Positions 35,224 to 42,968 are shown, numbered from the stretch's first letter. The stretch is 64,000 nucleotides of DNA from Anaerocolumna xylanovorans DSM 12503 (GCF_900143645.1 NZ_FRFD01000010.1:153406-217405); one strand, 5' to 3'. Translations and numbers: made by a program. The notes: generated by a model from the sequence alone, not told the origin.

Positions 35224-35251
35224 CTGACAAATAAATAGATTATTTTATAAT
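35224..35251 (+). promoter_or_regulatory. Promoter of the Ig-like protein gene
   Basis: CTGACA (35224-35229) and TATAAT (35246-35251) are 16 bp apart. Transcription would begin near 35258, giving a leader of about 140 bases. Confidence 0.6.
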
Positions 35252-35312
35252 CGTACATACTAAGGTACAGTATATTCCTATATTGATTTCTGTCTTTCAT
35301 AGGAGTATTGCA

Positions 35313-35380
35313 AACAGACCGTCCGAATATGCTTAAGAGGTTATAGGAAGCCACCTTTACTTTCTATAACACGGCCTGTT
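35313..35380 (+). promoter_or_regulatory. Structured 5' leader of unknown class
   Basis: AACAG-a-CCGT (35313-35322) pairs with ACGG-c-CTGTT (35371-35380). Inside, a 16-base bulge is followed by GTTATAGGAAG (35340-35350) pairing with CTTTCTATAAC (35360-35370). The outer stem ends four bases before the AAGGAGG ribosome site. I recognise no known riboswitch class. Confidence 0.45.
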
Positions 35381-35398
35381 ATCAAGGAGGATAATGCC

Positions 35399-36046
35399 AT
35401 GAAAACAAATTTATGGAAGAAATGCCTTCTGGCATTTGGCATGTTTTTATTTTTAACTGTGCTATTGCCGCCCGTATTCGGTAATACATTAGTTGCCAGT
35501 GCATCTACCATTGACGAAAATCAAAGTGACATCAAATTAAATGTCAAGAGTAAGTCCCTTGTAAAAGAGTCTACTTTCAGCTTAAAACTTTACAATGTTA
35601 CAGACAGTCAGAAAGTTTCCTACAAATCAGGCGCCTCATCCATTGCTACAGTTGATGATACCGGTCTTATTACCGCAGTTGATTATGGAACAGCCATTAT
35701 CACTGTTACCGTAAAAGACGGCTTAAAAACAGTTGCCACTCTGGAATGCGAGATCACCGTTGGCCCTCCGGCCTTAAGTGTAAAGCTTACCAAGTCGGAA
35801 TTAACCCTTGTAGCAGGCGATAAAACTTCCTTAACAGCTATTTTGAAACCAAACAATACTGTAGAAGAAGCCCGGTTTTGGAGTAATGATTCTACAATCG
35901 CAACTGTAAGTGTTGGCGGAAGAGTTACTGCAAAATCTGCTGGTGTGACTTATGTCTTTGTTGCAATCGGGAATGGTAAATACGATTACTGTAAGGTTAC
36001 CGTACTGGAAAAAGCGGATGTAACCCCTACAGAATCTGCACAGTAA
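35399..36046 (+). CDS. Secreted bacterial Ig-like (Big_2) domain protein
   Basis: A 215-residue protein with a Sec signal peptide (residues 1-35, KKCLLAFGMFLFLTVLLPPV, with cleavage near VASAS). It has two Big_2-type Ig-like domains, about residues 45-122 and 125-205. Each has the family ending: SIATVDDTGLITAVDYGTAI then TVTV, and TIATVSVGGRVTAKSAGVTY. No LPXTG or membrane anchor is visible, so it may be released or wall-associated. Such domains give adhesive or structural function; no catalytic domain is present. AAGGAGG lies eight bases upstream, right behind a structured leader. It is divergent from the two-component operon. Confidence 0.88.
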   Translation: MKTNLWKKCLLAFGMFLFLTVLLPPVFGNTLVASASTIDENQSDIKLNVKSKSLVKESTFSLKLYNVTDSQKVSYKSGASSIATVDDTGLITAVDYGTAIITVTVKDGLKTVATLECEITVGPPALSVKLTKSELTLVAGDKTSLTAILKPNNTVEEARFWSNDSTIATVSVGGRVTAKSAGVTYVFVAIGNGKYDYCKVTVLEKADVTPTESAQ

Positions 36047-36062
36047 TAAGAATAAAAATTGT

Positions 36063-36089
36063 AAATGCACCTCCTATCGAGGTGCATTT
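36063..36089. terminator. Rho-independent terminator
   Basis: AAATGCACCTC-ctatc-GAGGTGCATTT is an 11-bp perfect stem followed by TT, 17 bp beyond the Ig-like gene stop. Confidence 0.9.
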
Positions 36090-36102
36090 TTATGTTTATC
36101 CA

Positions 36103-36159
36103 ATTCCTATGCACACCGCATCCTGCTTGCGGTAATGCCTTAAATCATGACAACGTCAT
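36103..36159. repeat. Divergent palindrome-array copy abutting the flotillin stop codon
   Basis: TGCACACCGCA-tcctgct-TGCGGTAATGCCTTAAAT parallels TGCATATCGCAAGCCTGCTTGCGATACTGCTTAAAT at 19416-19450. The ACCGCA/TGCGGT stem (36115-36120, 36128-36133) is kept with different bases. A second hairpin, ATGAC-aac-GTCAT (36147-36159), reaches the first base of the flotillin stop codon. Confidence 0.6.
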
Positions 36160-37634
36160 TACACTTCCTTATACTCTGTTGTTACTTCCTCTGGCTTATC
36201 TGTCTCGTCTTCCGCTTTTTCTTCCTTACCCTCTTTTAAAGTACCAGTTTGTGAAAGATTATTCTTAATGGTTTCTATAAAGTTGATACCTGTTACAGCT
36301 TCAATGGTTTCCGGAAGCTGCGTAATAATATCGGTTACATAGCCGGATACCTTCGAGGCACCGGAACCTCCTTTTCCGCTTCCATTGTCAATAATAACAA
36401 TCTTTTCTGTCTTTGTTAAAGGTTCAGCAACGGCTGCAGCAATATCCGGTAACTTTTCAATAATCATCTGGGTTACAGCCGCATCATTATATTGCTTATA
36501 GGCTTCTGCCTTCTTAACCATTGTCTGTGCTTCTGCGGTACCCTTTGCAAGAATGGAGGACGCTTCTGCTTCACCTTTAATCCTAATAGCCTCTGCTTCC
36601 GCTTCTGCCTTGATTTTAATCGACATACTGGCAGCTTCCGCTTCTTTTAACTCTGAGTACTTTTTGGCATCTGCTTCCTTGCTGATACGATAGTTCTCTG
36701 CATCTGCTTCTTTATTTACAGTAGCAAGCAATTCCTTCTCACGCCTGATGGCTTCTTTGTCCTGAATTTCCGCTTCTTTTTCCTTTTTCGTAAGTTCTAC
36801 GAGCATGGCAGTTTCGGTTACTTCCTTATCCACCTTGTTTTTCTGGATTTCATAGGCGGAGTCAGCCTTTGCTTTTACAGTTTCCTGCTCCTGACGGTAG
36901 CCCTGAATCTTTAATTCCTTTTCCTTATTAGCTTCTGCCACGTGGGTTTCCGCTACAATCCTTGCTTCTTCTCCAAGTCTTTCCGCTTCTGCTACCTTAA
37001 TCTTTGTTTCCCTTAAGGCTTCTGCTTCCGCTATGGCTGCATTTTTCTTAACCTCTGCTATGCGCGGCTTACCAAGTGCCTCCAGATAGCCATTCTTATC
37101 GGATATATCACGGATAGTAAATGCCTTCAATTCCAGTCCCATGCTGGCAAGACCCATAGCTGCCACTTCCTGGACCTGAGAAGCGAACTTTTCCCTGTCT
37201 TTATAAATCTCTTCTACAGTCATCTTAGAAATAATTTCTCTTAGCTTGCCTTCCAGTACATCCTTAGCAGTATCCTTTATGATTTCGATCGTCTGCTGTT
37301 CCCTGCCGGTATTAAACTGCTCCACGGCATTTAGAATGCTGTCCTTGTCGCTCTTTACCTTAATAACCGCAACACCGTCTGCCCGGATATCAACCCCCTG
37401 CTCTGTTCTGGCTCCCTCCGTACGGATTTCAATTTTCATGTTTTCCAGGGAAATCTTATCCGCCCTTTCCAATAACGGTACTACGAAACCGCCGCCGCCG
37501 GATATTACTCTTTTTCTAAGACCTGATACAACGACTGCCTTATCCTGGGAAACCCTTTTCCAGGTAGTGGTAATTACCAGAGTAACCAAAATAATTGCCC
37601 CTACAATAATTCCCGCAATAATGATAGCTTCCAT
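36159..37634 (-). CDS. floT: Flotillin-like SPFH/Band 7 membrane scaffold protein
   Basis: A 491-residue protein starting at 37634 (MEAIIIAGIIVGAIILVTLV), preceded by AGGAGG nine bases upstream. An N-terminal hydrophobic hairpin or TM (residues 3-25) anchors it, the SPFH domain covers about 30-200, and a long Glu/Ala-rich coiled coil with EAEA repeats covers about 200-385. Flotillins organise fluid membrane microdomains and act as scaffolds. It lies just after the NfeD-type gene, the same pairing as yuaF-yuaG of Bacillus. The C-terminal tail after 440 is acidic (KEGKEEKAEDETDKPEE). A palindrome repeat touches its stop codon. Confidence 0.93.
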   Translation of the reverse strand: MEAIIIAGIIVGAIILVTLVITTTWKRVSQDKAVVVSGLRKRVISGGGGFVVPLLERADKISLENMKIEIRTEGARTEQGVDIRADGVAVIKVKSDKDSILNAVEQFNTGREQQTIEIIKDTAKDVLEGKLREIISKMTVEEIYKDREKFASQVQEVAAMGLASMGLELKAFTIRDISDKNGYLEALGKPRIAEVKKNAAIAEAEALRETKIKVAEAERLGEEARIVAETHVAEANKEKELKIQGYRQEQETVKAKADSAYEIQKNKVDKEVTETAMLVELTKKEKEAEIQDKEAIRREKELLATVNKEADAENYRISKEADAKKYSELKEAEAASMSIKIKAEAEAEAIRIKGEAEASSILAKGTAEAQTMVKKAEAYKQYNDAAVTQMIIEKLPDIAAAVAEPLTKTEKIVIIDNGSGKGGSGASKVSGYVTDIITQLPETIEAVTGINFIETIKNNLSQTGTLKEGKEEKAEDETDKPEEVTTEYKEV

Positions 37635-37728
37635 TTCCTTATTCCTCCTATTAACGTGTACTCCCATTACTGCCCTGCTTTAAGCAAGCACTATGGTTTC
37701 CTAATTTATATCAGATACATTTTTTGTA

Positions 37729-38268
37729 TCAGATATTCTCAGTGGATGTTACGTAAAATACATATCCTTCAATCCAGCAAATGGCTACATTTAATCCTGC
37801 CTTTAATTCTCCGCCATCAATTGATTTGGCAGGCGAGGCATAGCTGTTCCCGTTAATAACATATCTTATCTCTCCAAATCCCTGCTCAAAAATGGTTTCC
37901 GATACCACCGCCGGAAGTCCTATCAGATCATGCGCTTCCGGTGTACTGGTGTTTTGGGCTTTTTTAAGAGGTGTTACAATGAAGTGCTGCACCAGGAAAC
38001 AGATAATAATTCCTGACACCGCTGCTATTAACAATATAAACAGCCATAGCAGTCCCGGAGCATAATCTGTTAACAGCCATCCGATTCCCCCGAATATTGC
38101 CGTAAACAAAACGAAAACAACAGGACTTAACGGAAGCGCCAGTGAGCTTCCCCCAAAATCCAGATTTAACCCATCAATGCCCACAATATCAAATACGCTT
38201 CCTAAAAGAAAGGATATAATTATTAAAGCAATACCAACGAAAAAACACACCTGGAATAGTAAAAGCAC
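37729..38268 (-). CDS. NfeD-family membrane protein (YuaF-like flotillin partner)
   Basis: A 179-residue protein with four hydrophobic segments (near residues 3-25, 45-62, 68-80 and 82-103) and a C-terminal OB-fold of the NfeD type: HDLIGLPAVVSETIFEQGFG followed by GEIRY and an extended beta region. It lacks the protease domain of long NfeD proteins, so it is the short NfeD1b class, which is commonly encoded beside flotillin. The start is GTG at 38268, seven bases after AGGAGG. It precedes floT by 94 bp and probably shares its transcript. Confidence 0.88.
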   Translation of the reverse strand: MLLLFQVCFFVGIALIIISFLLGSVFDIVGIDGLNLDFGGSSLALPLSPVVFVLFTAIFGGIGWLLTDYAPGLLWLFILLIAAVSGIIICFLVQHFIVTPLKKAQNTSTPEAHDLIGLPAVVSETIFEQGFGEIRYVINGNSYASPAKSIDGGELKAGLNVAICWIEGYVFYVTSTENI

Positions 38269-38446
38269 CTTAACACCTCCTATATGGTAATATCATATTC
38301 CTTTACCATTAATACCATATTACACAAAAATTAAAATTTGATTAGAAGTATCCTTTATACTATTGTACAAAGAAAACATTTTGATGTCAATTTTATCCAC
38401 ATTTTCTTTTGCAGATTTATCGAAAAGCGAGTATTGACCACTTACT

Positions 38447-39982
38447 CTACAATGCCTTTTCGATGTTAATGATCCGCTGCGCCAAGTTCCGGTAAAAAGC
38501 TTCCTCGTGGGAAACCAGCAGCACCGTGCCGGGAAACTCTGCCAGGGCACTCTGCAGGGACTCCTTTGCCTGTATATCAAGATGATTTGTCGGTTCATCC
38601 ATAATCAGAAAATTGCAGGGCTTAATGGTAAGCAGGCACATTTTGACCTTTGCCTGTTCTCCACCGCTTAATGTAGCTATTTCCTGCATTGCATGCTTAC
38701 TTAAAATTCCGCAGCGGGCCAGATGTTTCCGCACCTCTTTCATTAAAAGTGAAGGATAGGCATCTAAGACAAGTTGAATTGGTGTTCGCGTCCCGTCCTC
38801 CCATGCCAAATCCTGTTCATAATATCCAAGTGCCACCTGTTCAGAGAAAGAGAACTTTCCTTGCAAGGCCGGAATTTGCTGTACCAGCGTTTTAAGCAGT
38901 GTAGATTTTCCAATCCCGTTGAAACCTGTGACAACGACTTTTTCTCCGCCTTTAATAGAGAAATTAAGGTCTGACAAGACCGGATAGTAATACCCCACAG
39001 ACAGATGTTTTACAGTCAAATGTTCAGCCGGTGTCAGGGGGAGTCCCGCAAAGCCAAAAAATGGTTTAATCTCTTTTTGTTCCAATACGTCCATCTTATC
39101 CATCCGGTCAAGCTGCTTTTGTCTGCCCCTTGCCATTTTAGATTTTCGTCCCGCAATATTCTTGCGGATAAATTCCTCGGTTTTTTTAATCTCCTTTTGC
39201 TGTGCAGAGTACTGTCTGATATAATCTTCCCGTAAAAGTGTTTTCTTTTTCAGAAATTCCGAGTACGTGCCGTAATACTTTGTAATCTTTTCGTTATCTA
39301 TATCACAAATACGGGTTGCGATTTTTTCCAAAAAGCCGTAGTCGTGAGAAATTACCATGAAAGCATTTTCAAGGTTAGTAAGGTAGCCGGCAAGCCAGGT
39401 AACATGCTCCTTATCCAGAAAATTTGTCGGCTCGTCAAGAAGCAGGACATCAGGCTTTTCAAGCAGCAGCTTAGCCAAGATGACCTTTGCGCGCTGTCCG
39501 CCGCTCATTTGTGCAATAGGACGCTCCAAGCCAATAGAGAGCAGCCCCAAACCGGCTGCGACCTGTTCGATGTAAGAATCAATCAGATAAAAGTCCTTTC
39601 GTTCCAATTGTTCCTGATACTGTGCGGCAAGCTCCAAAACCTCCATTTCTCCAGCAGCGGCCCTCGAATAAAGCCCGTTCATTTTTTCCTCGACCGTGTA
39701 CAAATCAAGAAATGCCGATTTCAAAAAGGTCTTCACTGTCATTCCTTTTTCTATCTTGGCATACTGATCCAGATAGCCGGCGGTGACTTTGGGCTGCCAC
39801 ACCACCCGGCCTGTGTCGGGAATAATTTGTTCAGTACATATTTTAATGAGAGTGCTTTTCCCAGTTCCATTCTGACCGACAATGCCGATATGTTCTCCTT
39901 TGTTTAATGATAACTCTGCTCCTCTAAAAAGCAGGTTATCGCCAAATGAATGTGATAACTCCGTAATTTCTAATAAACTCAT
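38447..39982 (-). CDS. ABC-F ATPase, probable ribosome-protection/antibiotic-resistance type
   Basis: A 511-residue protein from the ATG at 39982 (MSLLEITELSHSFG); the longer open frame runs through the leader and is not credible. It has two ABC domains without TM segments. Walker A is GQNGTGKST and GFNGIGKST, the signature is SGGQRAKV and SGGEQAKV, and Walker B is LLLDEPTNFLD and LIMDEPTNHLD. A linker (about 220-300) joins them, and its tip would reach the peptidyl-transferase centre. ABC-F factors of this size eject antibiotics or rescue stalled ribosomes. The 480-base leader with a coded peptide and an attenuator suits drug-inducible expression. The antibiotic class cannot be read from the sequence. 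Confidence 0.85.
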   Translation of the reverse strand: MSLLEITELSHSFGDNLLFRGAELSLNKGEHIGIVGQNGTGKSTLIKICTEQIIPDTGRVVWQPKVTAGYLDQYAKIEKGMTVKTFLKSAFLDLYTVEEKMNGLYSRAAAGEMEVLELAAQYQEQLERKDFYLIDSYIEQVAAGLGLLSIGLERPIAQMSGGQRAKVILAKLLLEKPDVLLLDEPTNFLDKEHVTWLAGYLTNLENAFMVISHDYGFLEKIATRICDIDNEKITKYYGTYSEFLKKKTLLREDYIRQYSAQQKEIKKTEEFIRKNIAGRKSKMARGRQKQLDRMDKMDVLEQKEIKPFFGFAGLPLTPAEHLTVKHLSVGYYYPVLSDLNFSIKGGEKVVVTGFNGIGKSTLLKTLVQQIPALQGKFSFSEQVALGYYEQDLAWEDGTRTPIQLVLDAYPSLLMKEVRKHLARCGILSKHAMQEIATLSGGEQAKVKMCLLTIKPCNFLIMDEPTNHLDIQAKESLQSALAEFPGTVLLVSHEEAFYRNLAQRIINIEKAL

Positions 39983-40140
39983 AATTGCAACAATCCTTTC
40001 TGTCCTATGTTTTCTTTTCGATGTTTTCTTTTCTATATTTCCTTTTCTACGTCTTCTTATTTGGTTCTCATCTTCTGTCATAACGCTGCTCTCTGATCCC
40101 CTTATTCTTAACCGGTACCGCTTAACAGCAAATAAAAAAA

Positions 40141-40251
40141 GCAGAAAGTAAGGATACAGATACTGTATTTGCCTTCTGCTATGCAGCAAAATCAATGATT
40201 TCCTTATATAGCAAAAGGCTATGGGCAAAAAACATTGCCCATAGCCTTTTG
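40141..40251 (-). promoter_or_regulatory. Transcription attenuator (antiterminator and terminator) in the ABC-F leader
   Basis: Read on the minus strand. Hairpin 1 is AAAAGGCTATGGGCAA (about 40251-40234) with TTGCCCATAGCCTTTT (40227-40212). Hairpin 2 is GCAGAAGGC...CTTTCTGC (40180-40141) followed by TTTTTTTATTT, a terminator. The 3' arm of hairpin 1, GCCTTTTGCTAT (40219-40208), is complementary to ATAGCAGAAGGC (40182-40171), the 5' arm of the terminator, with 11 Watson-Crick pairs and one U-G. The two states are therefore mutually exclusive, as in classical attenuation. Confidence 0.75.
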
Positions 40252-40344
40252 TGTAACAAATACCAACGGAAAAAAGAGCAAAAAACCAGGTGCCTTTTTA
40301 TGGCCGCCTAATTTATTACTCCGTTTTCCGATGAATATAAATCC

Positions 40345-40437
40345 TTAGGATTTGCTAAGCTCTGTACAGTGTTTCATCGGATTGAATTGTACAGAGCTGA
40401 TTCTCCTTGTCAGTTGATCTGTTATATAAAAGCTCAT
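40345..40437 (-). CDS. Leader peptide of the ABC-F attenuator (30 residues)
   Basis: A small ORF absent from ordinary gene lists: ATG at 40437, TAA at 40345-40347, beginning MSFYITDQLTRR and ending ELSKS. AAAAGGAGATAAGCC gives it a strong ribosome site. An 11-bp perfect hairpin, AGCTCTGTACA/TGTACAGAGCT, lies inside the coding sequence (40398-40358). It is the first ORF on the ABC-F transcript. Ribosome stalling on such peptides by antibiotics is the known trigger for many erm, vmlR and lsa-type leaders; that role here is inferred from the design. Confidence 0.7.
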   Translation of the reverse strand: MSFYITDQLTRRISSVQFNPMKHCTELSKS

Positions 40438-40471
40438 GGCTTATCTCCTTTTATTACACATTATGCGCATT

Positions 40472-40500
40472 ATGATAGCACCATGGCCTTCATTTGTCAA
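40472..40500 (-). promoter_or_regulatory. Promoter of the ABC-F leader transcript
   Basis: On the minus strand TTGACA (40495-40500) and TATCAT (40472-40477) are 17 bp apart, 35 bp upstream of the leader-peptide ATG. Confidence 0.75.
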
Positions 40501-40564
40501 TACGTGGCCAAATTCCCCTGAATAGAACATATAAATCCACCTGCCAGAATCAGAAATGAAGCAA

Positions 40565-40792
40565 TTATAATTGAAATACTTGGGAACACCTTTTTATCTT
40601 ATCCTTTTTCAAGGCAACAATAGCAGCCATCAAAGCAGTTATACTGATTATTACCATTACACATAAAACAGGAAAAGCTGTATCGTAATTAAGTACATTT
40701 GCCTTTATAAAAGTGGACAATCCTACAGAAATCATATATAAACTTAATGAAACTATGCCAATTTTACTATGAACTTTTAAAACAGCCTCCAT
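40565..40792 (-). CDS. Small two-TM membrane protein, unknown
   Basis: A 75-residue protein from the ATG at 40792 (MEAVLKVHSKIGIVSLS), with GGAGG nine bases upstream. Two hydrophobic segments (about residues 11-30 and 40-63) are followed by a basic tail KKDKIKR, so it is predicted to be an inner-membrane hairpin. The frame could start further up (40831), but without a ribosome site. I do not recognise a family with confidence. It lies at the left border of the toxin-immunity island and could be an immunity protein or a leftover gene; nothing in the sequence decides this. Confidence 0.55.
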   Translation of the reverse strand: MEAVLKVHSKIGIVSLSLYMISVGLSTFIKANVLNYDTAFPVLCVMVIISITALMAAIVALKKDKIKRCSQVFQL

Positions 40793-40877
40793 ATTGTCCA
40801 ACCTCCGTATTAATTTGAATTCAAACCTCAAAAGAGTTTTTTCTTAATAAGGGCTTTATTCGATTATAAGTATTTAT

Positions 40878-41279
40878 TCACCATTGAATTTCCCATAAAA
40901 TATGGGTAATTATCTGTGAGTATGAAAATTTCTCTAGGGTTGTTGAATCAACAAAATAGCCTAACAATTCTTCGTATTCCGATGATGCTATTGAATACAG
41001 ACCATCATACTGGTCATCTTCCCCACAAACATCAAACATTAAAGTATTATCATTGGTATCGAAATCCTGTATTACAACATCCTCTTTGCTCTGCTCATTT
41101 TCCTTCAGAACTCTTATAAATAATACCATATTATTTGAATTGCTTTTAAATGGTATATTTCTTAGTTTAGTGTATACATGTTTCAGCTTTTCCATATGCT
41201 CATCGCCATAATGAATTTTTATTTCTTTTGCTACTGACTCATAATCTGTATGCAAAATAATATCTCTAACTGTTATCAT
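40878..41279 (-). CDS. Acidic small protein, candidate immunity partner of the upstream toxin-like gene
   Basis: A 133-residue acidic, soluble protein with no signal peptide or TM. It begins MITVRDIILHTDYESVAKEI, and its second half is rich in Asp and Glu (VVIQDFDTNDNTLMFDVCGE) and ends with an amphipathic helix, SQIITHILWEIQW. I cannot name a family firmly. It lies 14 bp downstream of a basic RelE-like ORF in the same direction, and the basic-toxin/acidic-antidote order with tight spacing is typical of polymorphic-toxin immunity genes. AAGGAGATATATTATT precedes its ATG. The role is inference from context. Confidence 0.6.
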   Translation of the reverse strand: MITVRDIILHTDYESVAKEIKIHYGDEHMEKLKHVYTKLRNIPFKSNSNNMVLFIRVLKENEQSKEDVVIQDFDTNDNTLMFDVCGEDDQYDGLYSIASSEYEELLGYFVDSTTLEKFSYSQIITHILWEIQW

Positions 41280-41293
41280 AATAATATATCTCC

Positions 41294-41620
41294 TTAATGC
41301 GTCTTTTCAAAAACTTCCCCCAAAATTTCTCCGCTCTTGGTTTTGTTGCCTAACAATCTATAAGTTCCTCCCGCTCCTTTAACCTTAACTTCATACATAA
41401 ATCCTTTTATTCCGTTTCCACTTAATTTTTTTATACCATTCGCCCCTTGCTTTCCTGGATATTTCGCTATAGATTTTAAAAACTTTTTAGCTACAGCTTC
41501 ATCAACCTCTTTATCCATTTGTTTTAAAGCTTTTTTAGAAATCATTATGTATATCAGATTTTTCCTTATCGCTGCCTGCCTTAATTGATTAGCTTTATCG
41601 CTAAGCGTAAAGCTAATCAA
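41294..41620 (-). CDS. RelE/ParE-like toxin domain, orphan tip
   Basis: A 108-residue basic ORF. From residue 26 on, MISKKALKQMDKEVDEAVAK then FLKSIAKYPG, and later GFMYEVKVKGAGGTYRLLGN, has the helix-helix-beta pattern and basic core of RelE-type mRNA interferases used as toxin tips. The first 25 residues are encoded by one arm of a large palindrome (41579-41626) and are probably not part of an ancestral domain; MISKKALKQ may be the true start or a domain boundary. It has no secretion region, so it is probably a detached C-terminal toxin module that was once fused to an RHS-type carrier. An acidic candidate immunity gene follows. Confidence 0.5.
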   Translation of the reverse strand: MISFTLSDKANQLRQAAIRKNLIYIMISKKALKQMDKEVDEAVAKKFLKSIAKYPGKQGANGIKKLSGNGIKGFMYEVKVKGAGGTYRLLGNKTKSGEILGEVFEKTH

Positions 41621-41626
41621 TTAAGG
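41579..41626. terminator. 19-bp perfect palindrome overlapping the RelE-like ORF start
   Basis: CCTTAATTGATTAGCTTTA (41579-41597) pairs with its complement (41608-41626) across a 10-base loop. It could end transcripts entering from the upstream cassette, or be a recombination scar. No T-run follows on the minus strand. Confidence 0.55.
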
Positions 41627-41759
41627 CGGAACATCCTTTACATAAAATTCTATGTATTAGTAATCTATATAAATAGAAATAGCCACTAATCGAATTTTTT
41701 ATCAATGGGTGGCTATTTCAAACTTATTTTATTCTTTAGGTTTACAAATGTAATCTTGA

Positions 41760-42079
41760 TTACTCAATTACAAAATATTCATCAAATGGTTCTCCATTCA
41801 ACAAATATAACTGTTTATACCAACCAACTTTCTCTTCACATATATAAATATCAATGGTAATAGCTATACGTTCTTGTGAAAAATCTGGCAAGTCAATCTC
41901 ATATAAAATCTTATCAAATTTTGTAATAACATTTTTTTCCCATCAGGAAACACTGTTATATATTCTTCATAGTCTTCATTTGAATAAATTTCGAAACAGT
42001 TCCAAAACATCTCTAAAGTCCTGCTTAAAGCATTGTTGTTATCACACCATTTTTTAATCAAATCTGTCAATTGATACAC
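41760..42079 (-). pseudogene. Immunity-like small protein, disrupted by a one-base frameshift
   Basis: The annotated-looking ORF begins at 42079 (MYQLTDLIKKWCDNNNALSR) and reads well to PDGKK, then goes off frame in a run of seven A at about 41934-41940. Reading the run as eight A restores a smooth 106-residue protein continuing NVITKFDKILYEIDLPDFSQ, then ITIDIYICEEKVGWYKQLYL, then LNGEPFDEYFVIE, and stopping at 41760-41762. The restored protein is acidic with a WYxxLYxLNGEPFDEYF ending, which is typical in style of polymorphic-toxin immunity proteins. Either a natural frameshift, a phase-variable tract, or a sequencing error explains the break. No matching toxin is evident nearby. Confidence 0.65.
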
Positions 42080-42170
42080 CTCCGTATCCCCTAAAGGTTT
42101 GTTCCTTATGTATAGCCGATGTTACGGAAACTACGCCCCAACCATACAGTCGAACCGGAACAAATGCAGG

Positions 42171-42461
42171 TTATATCCTCGTCAATAAAAGAATTCCGTC
42201 TATAATTACCATAATAATTCCTATGATAATTAATGTACCATTGACTATTTTATACTTTTCATCACCGAAGGGAGATTTTACAACTATCATTTTTGTAATA
42301 ATTCCCCACACCCCTACAACAGTAAGTCCAATACCCCAGCTTGCAAGACGACCATGAAAAAATGCATTTATATATGGCGTAAAATAAAAAACATGTATAT
42401 AGGCATATAAAATAACCAGTAATATATTTATGGTCTTAAGCATGAGTTTTTCCATAATCAA
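42171..42461 (-). CDS. Small three-TM membrane protein, unknown
   Basis: A 96-residue hydrophobic protein with TM segments at about residues 9-32, 40-60 and 74-93 (IINGTLIIIGIIMVIIDGIL in style), separated by the charged loop KSPFGDEKYK. The N-terminus could be the first or second methionine (MIMEKLML). I do not recognise the family. Position just after the broken GH19-type cassette makes a membrane immunity function possible, as immunity to peptidoglycan hydrolases acts outside the cytoplasm; this is only inference. Confidence 0.5.
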   Translation of the reverse strand: MIMEKLMLKTINILLVILYAYIHVFYFTPYINAFFHGRLASWGIGLTVVGVWGIITKMIVVKSPFGDEKYKIVNGTLIIIGIIMVIIDGILLLTRI

Positions 42462-42606
42462 ATCCTCATTTCTTTATGATTTAATCATTAATGTAATTTA
42501 TTTGAGCGAATAGGTCATCGTCAAATTTAAAAGAGCTGAAGAGTCTTTAGATATTTATGAAATCATATGTTCCTATCTTTATTTGGATTATCAAAGTGGC
42601 TCTAAT

Positions 42607-42957
42607 TTAACCTTTACATTTTTTACTTATAAATACCCCCTTAATTGGATCATCACTAGTTGCATCAATAACGGCCTGATATGTGCCGTAGATAGGTATT
42701 AAACCTGCTAACCATTTTATTGTCTCTTGTTTATCTTTTGGAAGTTGCCCCATAACAGCATCACCTATACCTGTCCCCAAATCATCTGAACCAGGTGTAA
42801 AAGCATCTACCGCAGATTTCCATATTCTTTCTGCTAAAGTTGGAACTTTATCAACATTTTTCAGTATTTTAGCAACTTTTGCAACTGAAGCAATATCTGA
42901 TATGGCACCTACTCCAACTTTTGTCCAATTCCAATATTTATCGTATTCGTGATTCAT
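42607..42957 (-). pseudogene. Out-of-frame 3' part of the orphan GH19-type cassette
   Basis: A 116-residue ORF starting MNHEYDKYWNWTKVG. In its frame the reading is open further upstream (YENGSIADLILLD) and meets the preceding GH19-like ORF near 42990, in a different frame. I read both as one cassette broken by a frameshift or small deletion just after FRGSGYLH. The segment has no signal peptide. Its middle is Gly/Ala/Ile-rich (VGVGAISDIASVAKVAKI), seen in toxin-tip C-termini. No ribosome site is evident, so it is unlikely to be translated alone. Confidence 0.5.
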
Positions 42958-42968
42958 ATCTAATAATA

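Noticed and set aside
35313..35380. c-di-GMP riboswitch upstream of the Ig-like gene
   Set aside because: The conserved core words of class I (GCAAACC, GACGCAAAGCC) are absent and class II features were not found; kept only as an unknown structured leader.
39983..40228. N-terminal 82-residue extension of the ABC-F protein
   Set aside because: The extension would run through the attenuator terminator, has no ribosome site, and ABC-F proteins begin at MSLLEI-like sequences.
41293..41620. Complete stand-alone RelE toxin starting at 41620
   Set aside because: The first 25 codons are one arm of a palindrome and do not look like toxin sequence; called only as a detached tip domain.
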